A stretch of DNA of 64,000 bases from Micromonospora pallida. Its GTDB lineage: Bacteria; Actinomycetota; Actinomycetes; Mycobacteriales; Micromonosporaceae. The stretch is taken from NCBI RefSeq assembly GCF_900090325.1, contig NZ_FMHW01000003.1:1-64000 (forward strand), written 5' to 3'. Positions 49,084-61,222 of the stretch are shown here, one piece after another; within the stretch, counting starts at the first letter, position 1, and every line of letters begins with the position of its first letter. A model generated the notes under the pieces. The model saw only the letters and a list, made by a program, of their open reading frames with translations, was not told where the DNA came from and did no database searches. The translations under genes were made by a program, and so were the position numbers.

Positions 49084-49317
49084 TCAGGCTTCCGGCACGA
49101 CGTAGAACTGTTGGGCGAGTTGCTCCGGCGAGTACGGCCAGCCGTCGACGATCACCCACTCCGCGGTGATGGCGAGGGGACCGCCGCCGATCAGGGACAG
49201 CACCGTGAGCACCCCGTCGGCCTCGGACACGAGCTCGTAGCCACCCAGAGCGTTCAGCACCTCGGCGGCGTTGGTGCCGTCGTATCGGAGCGCCGGGTGC
49301 TTCCGCGTGACGTGCAT
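49084..49317 (-). CDS. small hypothetical protein, second copy
   Basis: Identical to 13658-13891; intact. Confidence 0.55.
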   Translation of the reverse strand: MHVTRKHPALRYDGTNAAEVLNALGGYELVSEADGVLTVLSLIGGGPLAITAEWVIVDGWPYSPEQLAQQFYVVPEA

Positions 49318-49327
49318 TGGTCGCCTC

Positions 49328-49801
49328 CTATGCGACGTAGTAGATGCCGGACATGCCGAAGCTGTGCCCGTTGGCGAACGCGATCGGCGCGGTGTTGTTC
49401 CAGGCGCTCAACTGCTCCGTGGTGGCGTTGTCCCGGTACATCGAGACGAACGACTGTGCCGCAGTCGCCGCGTTGGCCCACCCGACCAGCCGATACAGCG
49501 CCCCACCCATCAGGCAGGTCGCTTGCAGGAGCGGGTCCGGGCCCCCAGCGACCGCCGGCACCGGCAGCGCGAACCGGTACTGGCCGGAGCCGTAGGTCGT
49601 GGTCGACCCGGGGCGCAGCACGATGCGGACCTGCACCGTCTCGGCGTCGAGGTACCGGTGCCGGCCGATCAGCGTCCCGTTGCTCAGCACCGGGTTGGTC
49701 GTCTGGGCGGTCCAGGTCGGCGTGTACGGCGTCCAGGCCGGCAAGTTGAGTCGGGCCGGGGTGAGCCTCATGCCGGAGGCGATCGGGATCGGTGCGGTCA
49801 T
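49328..49801 (-). CDS. minor tail/appendage protein, second copy
   Basis: Identical to 13902-14375; intact. This is the last undamaged long stretch before dense indels. Confidence 0.55.
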   Translation of the reverse strand: MTAPIPIASGMRLTPARLNLPAWTPYTPTWTAQTTNPVLSNGTLIGRHRYLDAETVQVRIVLRPGSTTTYGSGQYRFALPVPAVAGGPDPLLQATCLMGGALYRLVGWANAATAAQSFVSMYRDNATTEQLSAWNNTAPIAFANGHSFGMSGIYYVA

Positions 49802-49814
49802 CGGTCAGTGCTCC

Positions 49815-52800
49815 TCACGGGGCTGCCACGGCGGGGGTCCATACGTCCACCGGGGTGCCGGCCGGCCAGGCCCGGGCGACCCCGTTGACGTCTCGGGTGA
49901 CGGTGTACGTCTGCGGGCTGGACAACGTCCCGGACTCGGCGGCCAGGGTCATGGCGGTCACGTAGTAGACGACCCCGGCCGGCGTAGCGCCGTCGTGCCG
50001 GGCCCGCATCGCCGCGAACTCGGCCAGCGCCGGGGCGGTCACGATCGCCTCGAGGGGCGTCCACACGCCGGCCGGCACCGCTGTGGGGTGGGCACCGCGG
50101 TGGTCATGTACATGCCGGCGGCGTTGCGCCAGTCCACCGCCGGGCCCAGCGTCACCGTGCCGGCGGTGACGTACGCCCACATGACGGCCCGGTACCGGGC
50201 ACCGGGGGTCACGTCGGCGTATGGCGCGTTGGCGGTGGCACCGCCGGACCCGCCGCCGGCGACGGTGATCTGAAGCGACCCGTACCGGGTGCCGGGCCGG
50301 GTGACGGCGTCCGTCCAGACGACCGACGCGGACGCCCCGACCAGCCGTCCGCCCCGGTGAGGAACCACGGGTTGTCGTTGAGGACGATGCCCGCGGCGTC
50401 GAGGTCGACGCGCTCTCCGCCGACCCGCACAGAGATCGGGAAGTCCTGCGCCTCCGTCGTCCATGCCGTCGTGGAAGCGATCTGCACGGTTGTCGCCGAC
50501 GCGGTGATGTCGGCCGCGAGGGCGGACCCGTCAGCGGGTGCGCGGGGTGCCCGTCGGCGGTGGCCACGGTGTACGGGCCGGCCGGTGTGGCCGTCCAGTC
50601 CAGGGTCCGGTCGTAGGCGTCGAGGCGTTCGACGGTGCCCTGGACCATGAGCGACGCGGGCCCGGGCGGCAGCCATTCCGGTAGTCCGTCGATGTCGACG
50701 ACGCTGCCGGTGTCCACGGCGGCGGCCTGCCTGGCCAGGGCCGGGTCTGCTGTCCAGGCGCTGGCGGTCAGGTCGACGCGGACGGTCGGGTAACGGGCCT
50801 CGTCCCACGTGCCGACGTGCAGCCGCCACCAAGCGGCGCTGGGCAGATGTTCGTCCGTGCCGACGTTGACGGTCAGGCTGGTGTCGTAGGTGCCAACCCC
50901 GGCCGGCGGGGTTTGGATGGACAGCGGCCCGGCCTCCAGCACCGCCCGCGCGGTCCCGCCGTCGGGCCGGCTCGCGGTGACGTCGTTGCGGACCTGGTCG
51001 TCGTCGTCGACCGGGTCGAACGGCGGCGCGAGGTGCCCGTAGTCCACCGCCAGGGGTTGCTGGTTGCACAGCGACCCGAGCGTCCGGTAAATCAGGGTGA
51101 TCTGCTCGCGGGCCTCGCCGAGGACACCTCCGTCGGCGTCCTCGCACTCCCGTAGGAGGTCCAGAATGGTGACGGCCCGCTGCGGGCCCATCGCCGCCGA
51201 CGGGTCCGGCCGCGGGTGACGGCCACGGGGATGCCCTGCTCAGCGCAGAGCCGCGCGATCCGGTCGGCGGCCGTCTCGCCGGCGTGCGCACGCATCGCCT
51301 CCACGTGTCCGCTGATCGGGGCGGACGGCTGCCACACCGCGAGGTGCCCCATCTGGGGCATGCCCTCGATGTTCCCCGCGCTCTCGGCGGTCCACTCCTT
51401 GACGTTGGGATGACGCCGGTGACCCAGCCGGGCGGATGCACCAGGTTCGGCGCGGAGAGCGTCTCGATCGAGCCGTACTCCCACCCGTCGATGTAGAGGC
51501 GGGCGTCGAGCAGGCCGGCCACCGTCTTGGCCTCGATCTCGATGAAGTGCGGCAATCCATCGAACAAATTGATGTCGGCCGACGGGATCCGGTACCCGTT
51601 GATGATCGTCACCGGATCGGCGGCGAACACGTACAGCTGGGTCGCCGTGGCCGACAGATTCCACTGCGTGTACTGGCCATCGCTGGTCGTCCAGCCGAAG
51701 AAGGAAGTACCGCTGGCGCCCCGGTCGCGCGGAAACACGGCGACGAGCGCCACCCGCCACGACTGCGTACCCGCTGCGGGCACCGGCGGCCGGCCGACCA
51801 GCACGCCACCTTCCGACCAGTCCGGCACCGGGGCGGACCCGGGATGTCCTCGCCGGTGGCGAACCGGGGCAGCCCGGCGGCCGGGCGGGCTGGCCACCGG
51901 TGCCCGGGACCTGGAACCTGCTGTATCCGAACACGGTCATGTTCGGCACGCCGGCGACGGCCGACCGGGCCGACGACGACCCGGCCGGGTCTTCGAGGGG
52001 CCAGTACGCCGTCGGGTTGGTGCGCGGCAGGCGCCGGTACAGCGCCGAGTCGAGGGGTTTGGCGCCCTGGCCGAGGCGGCGCAGGATCCCGGCGGCCTGG
52101 ATCGGGGTCCACACGTCGGTGCCGGAGATGTCCCAGCGGCCGGCCACGACGACACCTCCATGCACGCTCGCCGGTCGATGACCTCCAGGTCGTCGTAGCG
52201 GAACTCCACGGGAGGGTGTTGGTGTTGCCGCCGGCGACGCCGGAGCGGATCCCGACGTACCCGGGGCGGTCAGGCGGGTGTCCACGGCGGTGGCCTGCCA
52301 GCCGGCCGGCTCGCCGCCGGCGGCCGGGTCCACACCTTGACCGCCAGCCGGTCGGCGACGCAGGACGCGCGCACCTTCAGTGGCTGCCCGGCGAAGAGCA
52401 GCCCCGGCACCGGCGTTGGGGCGACGATGGTGCCGCCGGTGGAGTGGTGGATCGACACGCTGACGACCTCGGCCGCCGACACCTCCATCCGGCACAGGTA
52501 GTACGTGGACAGGTCCTGGACCCGGAACATGATGTTCGCCGGCTCGACCGCCCCGCCGACGACGTTGGAGATGAACATGTCGACGGTCACCACGACCTCG
52601 GCGTCCACGATGGTCATGTCGGTGTAGTAGCTGGCGCGGAACGATGCCGTGGCCGGCACGTACGCGCGGGCCATCCCGCCGGACACGGACGCGTCGGTCG
52701 GGGCGACGGTGCCGCCGGCACCGAAGCTGGTCCAGTCCGGTCCCCACCCGGCGGCCACGGTCCGATCGTCGAACGCGTCGACGAGCTGCCGCACGCCGAC

Positions 52801-53061
52801 GCGGACCGGGGTGTTCCGTCCCAGCAGCCCGTAGTAGACGCTGCGCGGGTTGCGGGGGCTGTACCGGCCGCCGGGGCTGGCGATGACCAGGTCCGCGCTG
52901 CCGTGCTCGGTCTGCTGTCCCTCGCCCCGGCGGCCGCGGCTGATGGTGATGCCACCGCCGGAGTCGGCAGACCCGAGGCGGACGTCGTCGGTGATGTCGA
53001 CCCAGCCCAGCACCGGGCCGAGGTACAGCTCTACGACGACGTCCTGCGGAGACTGCGTCAC
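49815..53061 (-). pseudogene. large tail protein, second copy, about eleven indels
   Basis: Counterpart of 14389-17646. Single-base losses near 50085, 50334, 50550, 51207, 51408, 51840, 51883, 52137, 52210, 52262 and 52328 break the frame repeatedly, all in G or C runs. The first copy shows the intended protein, so this is best read as consensus error. Confidence 0.75.
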
Positions 53062-53072
53062 GGCCCGTCCTC

Positions 53073-55708
53073 CTATCTGCTCGTGCCCAGCACGACCTGG
53101 ACCTTGCCGCCGCGACTGCGGATGGCCCGGCGGAGGATCTCCACCAGCAGGTCGTCGAGCCGGGTCCCGCCGGAGTGGATCTCCAACACCGTGGTCCCGC
53201 CGGCGGCGCCGACCTGCGACAGCGGGGTGACCCGCGCGCCGGCCGGGAAGTCGACGACCTCGGGCTCTCCGCCGTCGCCGACGATCGCGGCGCCGCCGTG
53301 CGGCAGGTAGCCGCCCCGGGCGAGCATCGGCAGTTGCGGCATGGCCCAGCCCATGCCGCCGATGCCCGGCACCCAGGACGGCGTAGTGAACGACAGCTGG
53401 CCCACCGAGCGGTTCCACCACGACGCGATCATGTTGAAGCCGGCTTTGAACGGGCGGCGAGGATGTCGCCGACCTTGGCCAGGCCCCGCAGCAGCTTCCC
53501 GGGCAGGCTCAGGTACCAGTCCAGGGCGCGGCTGCCGGCGTTGGTGATGCCGTTCCAGGCCCCGAGGATCCAGTCCTCCCACAGGGTGTGCACGAACCAG
53601 TCGCCCACGGCCTCAGCACCCCGTTTGATGCCGCTCCACGCCCAGTCCCACGCCTGCTGGAACCATTGCGTCTTCGTTGCGATCAACACGATGACCGCGA
53701 TCAGCGCCAGGATCCCCAGCACGATCCACGTGGTCGGGGACGCCATCTGCGCGATGTTGAGAGCCCACTGCTGGACGGTGGCCACGACCATCGCCGCGCG
53801 GGCCCGCAGCATCGCCCCGGACAGCGCGTTGATGCTCCACACTGACCTCTTCGTGGCGGCGTCACCGGCGGTGGTCGCGGCCGTCGACGCCGCGGTGGCC
53901 ACCGTGGCGCCCCGCTTGCCGGTGGTGTTGGCGGTCAGGGCGGCGGTGTGCGCGTTCAGGGCGGACCGCATCCCCCAGTTGGCGGCGACCTCGGCCAGTC
54001 GGATCGGCAGGGCGATCACCGAGGCGATGTTGGCGGCGGTCTGCGCGGACCGGGAGATCACCCACCCGGCCGCCACGATCGGCAGGATCTTCGCCAGGGT
54101 GTCCAGGTGCCCGGCGGCGAAGCTGACCACCTCGCCAGTGACGTTCAGCCCGTCGTTGAACGTGTCGGCGTGGCCGGCGATCACCGGTAGGACCTCGCCG
54201 ACACCGGTCAGGATCGACCGGAGTGTGGTCAGCACCTCCCCGACGCGCTGCTGGCCCTCGGCGGACTCCAACCAGGCACGCATCGCCGCGCTGCCCTGGA
54301 CCAGGAAGTCGAGGGTGGATCCGCCGTTGTCGCCGGCGCCGACCACCGCCCGCACCGACGCGACGACGTTCCAGGCGACCTCGCCCAGCTGGCGGAGCAC
54401 GGTCAGGCCGGTGGACATCCACCGCTGCGCGTCCCCGGACTGGCGAGAGGCAATCGCCCACTGCTCGAACCGCGTGGCGAGGGTGCCGACGTCGCCGGCC
54501 ATGCCGGGCAGGAACCCGGACCCCACGGCGGCGAACTGAAGGAACCCGTTCACGATCGGCCGGACGGCTGCGGCCAGCCGGTCCGACGACGTCGCGGTGT
54601 TGTCCAGGATCAGGTCGACGTCCCGCACGGTGTCCCGGGTCTGCGCCAGGCCGAGAGACTGCCGAATCGCGGTGTTGAAGGCACCGCCCATCCGACCCAG
54701 CCACGACGTGACCCCGGGCAGGTACAGGCCGGACAGGTCCCGCAGATCCCCGGCGACGCCGGCGAACGTGCGCTGCTGACCGACCCGGGCGGCGCCCTCC
54801 ACGCTGGCTGGAGGTCGCGCAGGGTGGTGATGACCGCCCGGCCGGCCGGCGACAGCCGGTTGAGTGCCTCGGTGGCCGGGTCGATGGCGGCGGCCGCCGA
54901 CGTCGACGCCTCCCGCACGGCGTCCAGGGCGTCCGCGACGCGCTGGGCGGCCTGGTCGACCTGCCGCTGTGCCTCGGCCTGCCGGTCCAGTGCGGCCTGG
55001 ACCTGGTCGCTGCCGTCCACCCCGACCCGGCCGGCGTGTTCCTGTTCCCGCGCGAGGTCGCTGACCCGGTCGCGGACGTTGGCCAGGGTCTGCTCGGCCC
55101 GCCGGTAGGCCCGTTCCGCGTCGTCGATGCGCTCCAGGTTGCCGCTGCTGCGCGCCTCGGCCAGCTCCCGCTCGGCGTCGCTGACGGCGTCGACGGCGTC
55201 CTCTTCGTCGAGGCGCGCGTCGGCGGCCGCGCGGGACAGATCTTCGAGCCGCTCGACCTCGTCGGCGCGGGCCCGGGTGACCGCTTCCTGCGCGGCCTGG
55301 GCGGCGCGCTGCGCGTCGGCCAGGGCCTGCACGGCGCTGCGGTGCTCCCGCTGGGCGGCGGTGACGCGCCGGCGGCCGCCGTCGCCGCAGACCCCCGGTC
55401 GTGGCGGCCCGGCCGGTGGCGTCCCACGCTTCGCCCAGACCCATCGTGACCGCCGTGCCGGCGAGCACCGTGGCGGTGGTGGCCGCCACCGCGCCGGGCA
55501 TGAGCCATACCGCGCCGGCCGCGCCGGTCACCGCCGCCGCGAGGGCGATGCCGTGCGCGGCCGCCGAGGCCATCGCCCCACCCATCACCACCGTGCTGGC
55601 GGCGCTGGCGAGGTTCGCCGCCCGTACCTGGCTGGCGGTGCGGGTCAGCAGCGCCGACACACCCCGGTCACGGCCGACGGTGTTGAAGACCAGGCTGGTA
55701 TCCGACAC
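53073..55708 (-). pseudogene. tape measure protein, second copy, four indels
   Basis: Counterpart of 17658-20297 with single losses near 53453, 54800, 55371 and 55388. The first two thirds of the reading frame (by length) remain recognisable, including the transmembrane segment. Confidence 0.75.
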
Positions 55709-55723
55709 GGGTCACCTCCCTGG

Positions 55724-56275
55724 TCAGGTGGAGTGCTTGCGCATGTCCTCGCGGGCCTTGTCGACCTGCGAGCAGCACAGCTCGAACTGGTCGACGGTCA
55801 GCCGGTCCTGCTCGGACGGAGGAATGTGCAGCAGCGCGGCGATGTCTACGGCGTAGTCGTGTCGCCGCTCGGCGAGGCTTCCGCTTTTCCCGGGGGTCCT
55901 CCGGGCCTTGGCCAGCTGCTGACGCAGCACCATCAGCGCCGCCATCCGGTCCTCCGGGGAGAGGTCCCCGTCTGGCACGTTCTCCAGCTCGGTGATCGCG
56001 GCCTCCACCTCGCTCTTGGTGCGCTCCAGCCGCAGCTCGTCGTCGTAGAAGTCGACGTCGCTGTACTTCAGGGTCGGGTGCTGGCGGCGCAGGAACGTCC
56101 ACAGCAACGCCCGCCGTGCGCTGGTCTGGCCCTTGAGGAGCGCCACCTTGAAGTCACTGCCGTACGCCAGGCCGGTGTGCCGGTCGATGGCCTCCATCTC
56201 CATCACGCGCAGCCGGCCGGGCTTGTACTCCCACCGCTGCTCTTCGCCGCCCTCCGGCGCGTAAACCAGGTACAT
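55724..56275 (-). CDS. tail assembly chaperone, second copy, frames fused by indels
   Basis: Two single-base losses just before the slippery site (near 55893 and 55903) leave one continuous 183-residue frame (LRQQLAKARRTPGKSGSLAE), so the short and long forms can no longer be told apart. The heptamer remains at 55885-55891. The first copy shows the real -1 frameshift arrangement. Confidence 0.7.
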   Translation of the reverse strand: MYLVYAPEGGEEQRWEYKPGRLRVMEMEAIDRHTGLAYGSDFKVALLKGQTSARRALLWTFLRRQHPTLKYSDVDFYDDELRLERTKSEVEAAITELENVPDGDLSPEDRMAALMVLRQQLAKARRTPGKSGSLAERRHDYAVDIAALLHIPPSEQDRLTVDQFELCCSQVDKAREDMRKHST

Positions 56276-56770
56276 CAGGACCTCCGTGAGATGCGTCGCG
56301 CCCGGTCGTCCAGGACGCGGGCGGCCGCCGCCCGCAGACGCGGACGCAGCGGCCGTAGGGTGTCGTCGAACCAGCCGGGCCGGCCGACCTGGGTGACCCA
56401 GACGTCGTAGTTGCCGCCGACCGGGTGCCGCCAGCCGCGCCGGGCGTTGAGCCGCTTCGGAGCGCTGGCGAATCCCCGGACGTCGGGGGTCTTGCGGGCG
56501 CGGATCCGCGCGCCGGCGCGGCGGCCGTCGAGCCGAACCATCGACTCGACGCCAGCGGCCACCGCCTGGCGCAGCGGCTCACCGGCGTGCTCCACCCGCC
56601 GGTGGCCATGCTCATCAGCGCGCCACGTACCGCCGTCACGCCGGCTCCAGAGCGGCGTGCAGCGCACCGGCCAGGTCGGTACGCCACTCGGTGTCGGACG
56701 CCTCCTCCTCGAGGGCCCGCGCCACGCGGGTGAAAGTCCGGTGGTCGGGCTCGATGACGACGGCGTCCAC
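56275..56770 (-). pseudogene. gp10-like tail-completion protein, second copy, two indels
   Basis: Counterpart of 20866-21363; losses near 56597 and 56642 break the frame in the middle. Confidence 0.6.
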
Positions 56771-56773
56771 CGG

Positions 56774-57184
56774 TCAGGCCGTCGCGCGGGTGACCGGCCC
56801 GGACGTCGGCCACGTGTAGGACGCCTCGTTGACGTCGCCGGGCGCACCGGCGATCGGCGTCCAGTTCTTGATCAGGATGCTGCCGGTGTACTTCGGGTTC
56901 GACGTGCCCACCACGGCGTTGGACGCGCGCACCTCGAACGGCACGACCGTGCCGAACAGGGGCCACATCACGCTGTCGAGCGCGGCCGCCGCGAGGTCGT
57001 TCTTGAAGGTGACCGCCAGCCCGCCGGACGCCAGACCGCCGGCCACCTCCTTCCAGCCGTTGGACGCGAAGGTCGTGACATCCTTCTCCTCCACCTCCAT
57101 GCTCAACTCCGCCTTGCTGGTGTTGGCCGAGCGGTCGGATCCGTTGAGCGCCACGTACGCGGCCTTGAGCACCATGATCGGCAT
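56774..57184 (-). CDS. tail-tube-like protein A, second copy
   Basis: Identical to 21367-21777; intact. Confidence 0.7.
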   Translation of the reverse strand: MPIMVLKAAYVALNGSDRSANTSKAELSMEVEEKDVTTFASNGWKEVAGGLASGGLAVTFKNDLAAAALDSVMWPLFGTVVPFEVRASNAVVGTSNPKYTGSILIKNWTPIAGAPGDVNEASYTWPTSGPVTRATA

Positions 57185-57209
57185 GGCGGGTGACTCCTAT
57201 CTGTGAGGC

Positions 57210-57958
57210 TCAGGCCAGGCCGAGCGCGACGACGAACAGGAAACTCGGGGTGGTCCCGGACACCGTCCAGGTCGCCCGGTAGTAGGTGTCGGTGATCGGG
57301 CCGGCCAGGCGCAGCGTTTGCCCGCCGGCGACGGTCGCCGCGGTGAAGGTCAGGCGGTCGGTGGGCGTGGCCATGCCGGCCGCGTCGTCCGACTGGATCG
57401 TCACCGTCACCGACGGCGTGGCGGTGCCGGCGATCGACAGCACGTGCAGCGTGGCGACCAGTTCCCCGCCGGCCGGCAGCGCCGGCAGTTGCACGGCCGC
57501 GCCGTTGCCGGTGGCGGTGCGGGCGGTCCCGGCGGGTGCAGCACCACACCCCGGCCGACCGGGTACGACGACGACCAGGCGGCCGACCACGGGGCGATGT
57601 CACCGGGCGCGCCGAGCAGCTGGTAACTGCCCTGGAGAGCCCGGGTCACGTAGGCGGGATCCCCGACGGCCGCGCCGCGCGGGCAGATCGTCCACGCGGA
57701 CATGCCGCCCAGCGCCGCCCACGCCGCGTCGTCCACCAGGCCCGGGTCGCCGGCCTGCCAGAACCCGGACGCGTTGCCCTTGCTGGACTTCAGGCCGGCT
57801 ACGACCTGCTTCCACACCCGGTCGGTGGCCGGGTCGTAGGACCCGAACGTGGTGACGTCCTTCTCTTCCGCCTCGGGACTGATCTCGACCTTGTTGGCCT
57901 GGCCGGTCATGTCCGCCGCGCCGGCGAAGAACCGCACGTTCTTGAGGATGTCGGCCAC
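57210..57958 (-). pseudogene. tail-tube-like protein B, second copy, one indel
   Basis: Counterpart of 21803-22552; one C lost near 57528 (CCCC to CCC) splits the frame. Confidence 0.65.
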
Positions 57959-57959
57959 G

Positions 57960-58383
57960 TCAGTCCTCCTCTCCGACGATCCGGACGGTCCACTCCGCCC
58001 CGTAGAACCAGTCGGTGCCGACCTGGTAGGCGCGGTGGCCCTGGACGCGGGTCACGTGCAGGTCGTGGCAGGCCCCGCCGAGGGTCTGCGGGACGCCCGG
58101 GTCGCCCTCGATGCCGTACTTGACCGACGTCGGGCCCGACCGCTTCATGAACTTCTTGAGCAGCGCCTGGCCGGCCTTGTCGTCGGCGCGGGACACCAGC
58201 ACCCGGCACCCGGCCGTGAGGAGATCCAGCCCGCCGTAGGTCTGGTCGTAGTCGAGGGTCAGCTCGGTGACGTACGCGTGCGGCACGGAGACGGAGTCGG
58301 GCACGAACGCGTCGGCGCGCAGAAATCCCGTCGACGCCGGCGAGCAGCTCGGCCAGGCGGGTGGTCACCAGCTCCAGGTCCAC
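57960..58383 (-). pseudogene. tail terminator-like protein, second copy, one insertion
   Basis: Counterpart of 22554-22976; one extra A near 58324 separates the first residues from the rest. One of only two insertions seen. Confidence 0.5.
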
Positions 58384-58385
58384 GG

Positions 58386-58721
58386 CTACTCCGCCCGCTT
58401 CGGCGGCCGCCGCGTTCCGGTGCCGGCCGGCTGGTCGACGGCCACCGGGGCCGGCGCGTCGACGTCGGCGTCGGCGTGCTCCTGGTCGACGTCGACGAGG
58501 TCGACCTGGCGGACCCAGTAGGAGATCTGCTGCTCGACCGCGACCAGGGCGTCCTGTTCGCCGGCGGCCCGGTGGGCGTCGCGTTCGGTGAACAGCCGCA
58601 GCAGAGTCTGGTAGGCGATCAGCTCCTGGTCGACGCGCTGCACCTCGGCGTACCGGCCGGCCGCGAGGTGCTCGGCCCGCTGCTCGTTCAGGCCGGTGAT
58701 GATCTGTTCGACGGTGGGCAC
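58386..58721 (-). CDS. helical head-tail protein, second copy
   Basis: Identical to 22979-23314; intact. Confidence 0.5.
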   Translation of the reverse strand: MPTVEQIITGLNEQRAEHLAAGRYAEVQRVDQELIAYQTLLRLFTERDAHRAAGEQDALVAVEQQISYWVRQVDLVDVDQEHADADVDAPAPVAVDQPAGTGTRRPPKRAE

Positions 58722-58739
58722 AGCGGCCCTCCTCTCGGG

Positions 58740-59328
58740 TCAGGCGAAGCCGGGCAGGACGTACGGTCCGACCAGCTCTTCCACGTCGGGGTCCCAGCGG
58801 GACAGCCGCACCGCGCCCCACTCGGCGGAGCCGACCACCCCGCCGGGCTGTCCTTGCGCATGTAGAGCCGGTTGGCCAGCAGCAGCGCGGCACGGCTGAT
58901 CTCGTCGGGCACCGCCGGCCAGCCCCACCGGGCGGTGACCCGGACCCGGGGCCCGGCCCAGTAGCCGCCCGGCGGGGCGATCAGCGTGGTGATCGGCTGA
59001 CCGGTGGCCAGCGCGTTGTCCGGGCCGGTGTCGTAGCCGGTGACCGGCGACCACGCGCTGCCGGTCCCGGATTCCACGACCAGGTCGGCGATGTCGCCGA
59101 TGTCGTCGACGAGCAGCAGCCCGTCGACGGTGGTCCGCCCGACCACCCGAACGTCCGGGCGGTGGCGTTGTCGTCGAGCGCGAACGCCCCGGGCGGCCGG
59201 CCGGTCTTACGGTCGATCTGCCGGCACGCGGCGGTCAGCGCCTGGGTGAGCGCCTGGTCGTCGTCCTCGGCGGTGATCTTCCGGGCTGCCTTCAGCTCCG
59301 GCAGGGTCGCGTACAGGGTGCTCGCCAC
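58740..59328 (-). pseudogene. head-tail connector, second copy, two indels
   Basis: Counterpart of 23333-23923; losses near 58848 and 59148. Confidence 0.6.
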
Positions 59329-59350
59329 GGTCGCTCTCCCCGGGGGCTGG

Positions 59351-59599
59351 TCAGGTGGTCTGCTGCGGCGGGACCTGCCGGCCGGACGGCGCCCGCAGCG
59401 GCTCACCCTTGGCGTTGCGGCCACGCAGCTTGAGCTGCTCGTCGACCTGGCTGATGCGGTCGGTGTAGCGCTTCTTCTTCGCGTCGTCGGTGGCGGCCCC
59501 CGCCGCCCGGGACAGGCCGGCCCGCTCGTCGACCAGCGCGGCGATCATGCCGTCAGGGTTCGGGTCGTTGATCTTCTTGTCGTTGTCGCTGCCGCTCAT
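59351..59599 (-). CDS. small charged protein, second copy
   Basis: Identical to 23946-24194; intact. Confidence 0.5.
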   Translation of the reverse strand: MSGSDNDKKINDPNPDGMIAALVDERAGLSRAAGAATDDAKKKRYTDRISQVDEQLKLRGRNAKGEPLRAPSGRQVPPQQTT

Positions 59600-59635
59600 G
59601 GCGGTACCTCCCAGTGGGTTGGTTCGGGCATGGGT

Positions 59636-59668
59636 ACGGCCCGCCGGCCTGGGCGGTCGGCGGGCCGT
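59636..59668 (-). terminator. capsid-gene terminator, second copy
   Basis: Same perfect 11-bp stem as at 24231-24263. Confidence 0.65.
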
Positions 59669-59682
59669 GAGGCGGGTCAGGG

Positions 59683-61071
59683 TCAGGCGCCGGTGAAGGT
59701 CGGCGTGACCAGGCCGGTGCCGGCGATCTTGCGGGCGTGCGGGTACCGGGCGTGGGTGTAGGCGTAGTAGCCGTACAGCACGAGCACCACGGCGAGGTTC
59801 TCGGCCTTGGGCTGCTCGGCGCGGATGTACATCGGCGCGTTCGGGTCTTCCCAGAGGTGGAACTCGTTGCGGTCGCCGAGGTAGATCTCGTCCTCGTTGG
59901 TGCCCGCCCCGAGGTTCGTGGCGATGTTGTTGTCCACGATCACGGGGGTTCCGTTGGGCAGGATGCCGCGCACGCCGCGGCCGTAGGCGGTGGCGTAGTT
60001 CGCGCCGAGGGTCTGCGCCACGATGCCCGGCTGGGTGATCATCGGGTAGGACGCGCCCATGGCGTTCTGCATCCAGTACCAGCGACGGGAGTGCATGACC
60101 GCGAGGTTGTCGCCGGACGCCTGGTCCAGCAGCGCGGCCTCGACGCCGGACAGGCCCTCGATGACCTTCGGGTACAGCTCGGCGACGGTCGGGGACGCGT
60201 CGGTGTAGGCCACGGTGGTGGCCACCGCCGACAGACCGGTGGACGCCTGGTTGAGCAGCTTGCCGTCGAGGTTCGTCGCGTACCGCCGGTACAGGTCGTC
60301 GAGCACCACCTGCTCGACGCCGGCACCGCGCTCGACGGCCTGCCGGGAGATGCTCTGCCGGCCGCCGGCGGTCTGCACCGGAATCTGCAGCACGGTGTCG
60401 TCCATGTCCTGCTCGGCCACGGCGGCGTTCTCCGCCGACTGGTTGTCGACGCTCGACGACGTGGTGATGCGGGAGATGTTGACGACCATGCCCTGCGCCG
60501 GCAGGTCGTGGTGGCGGATCGCGTCGGCGAACGGCCGGTTCGCCGCCACCGCCGGGGCGTACATGTCGGTCAGGTACTGCGGCACCACCAGGCCACCGAA
60601 CGCGCCGGTACCCACCGCGCGGATCTGGTCGCCGCGCTCGGCGCGTTCCTCGGCCATGTGCCGCTCCAGCCGGGTACGGGCCTCGAAGTCGCCCATGAAC
60701 TGGGCGACCACGTCCGCCTGGAATCCGGCGCCGCGCCGGTCGGTGTCGGGCCGGTAGGTGCGCTCCTCGGCGCCGACCCGGGCGACCCGGTCGTACGCCG
60801 GCGCGCGGGTGCCGGTCGGGGACGTCCGCGCGGACAGGGCGGCGACCTCCTCCTCCCGGCGCTGCTCCTCCTCCAGCTCGGCCAGGGCCTCCTGGCGGCG
60901 GGTCACCTCCGCGTCGGCCGCGTCGCGGGCCTGGCGGCGCTCGGTGACGGCCTCCTCGGTCAGGTTGGGGTCGGACCGCAGCGCCATCAGCGCGTCCTGC
61001 GCGCCCTGGCGGGCGGTGATCGCGGTACGCAGCTGCTCCTGCGCCTGCGCGATCATCTCGGCGAGCGTCAT
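59683..61071 (-). CDS. HK97-type major capsid protein, second copy
   Basis: Identical to 24278-25666; intact 462-residue frame. Confidence 0.9.
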   Translation of the reverse strand: MTLAEMIAQAQEQLRTAITARQGAQDALMALRSDPNLTEEAVTERRQARDAADAEVTRRQEALAELEEEQRREEEVAALSARTSPTGTRAPAYDRVARVGAEERTYRPDTDRRGAGFQADVVAQFMGDFEARTRLERHMAEERAERGDQIRAVGTGAFGGLVVPQYLTDMYAPAVAANRPFADAIRHHDLPAQGMVVNISRITTSSSVDNQSAENAAVAEQDMDDTVLQIPVQTAGGRQSISRQAVERGAGVEQVVLDDLYRRYATNLDGKLLNQASTGLSAVATTVAYTDASPTVAELYPKVIEGLSGVEAALLDQASGDNLAVMHSRRWYWMQNAMGASYPMITQPGIVAQTLGANYATAYGRGVRGILPNGTPVIVDNNIATNLGAGTNEDEIYLGDRNEFHLWEDPNAPMYIRAEQPKAENLAVVLVLYGYYAYTHARYPHARKIAGTGLVTPTFTGA

Positions 61072-61222
61072 GCTCGTCCTCCTTGGGTGGTGAGTGATCG
61101 GGGACGCCCGTCCAGGTCAGACGGCCACCCGAGGCCGTGGCGCCGGGTGGGCTCGTGCGAGGCAGAGCAGGGCGGGATACCCGGACGGCGGGATGCCGGC
61201 CGGGAAGAGGAAGGGGCGGCGG

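Noticed and set aside
49815..53061. True pseudogenisation of tail genes in the second copy
   Set aside because: Eleven frame breaks without one substitution or large deletion is not how genes decay; consensus error explains it better.
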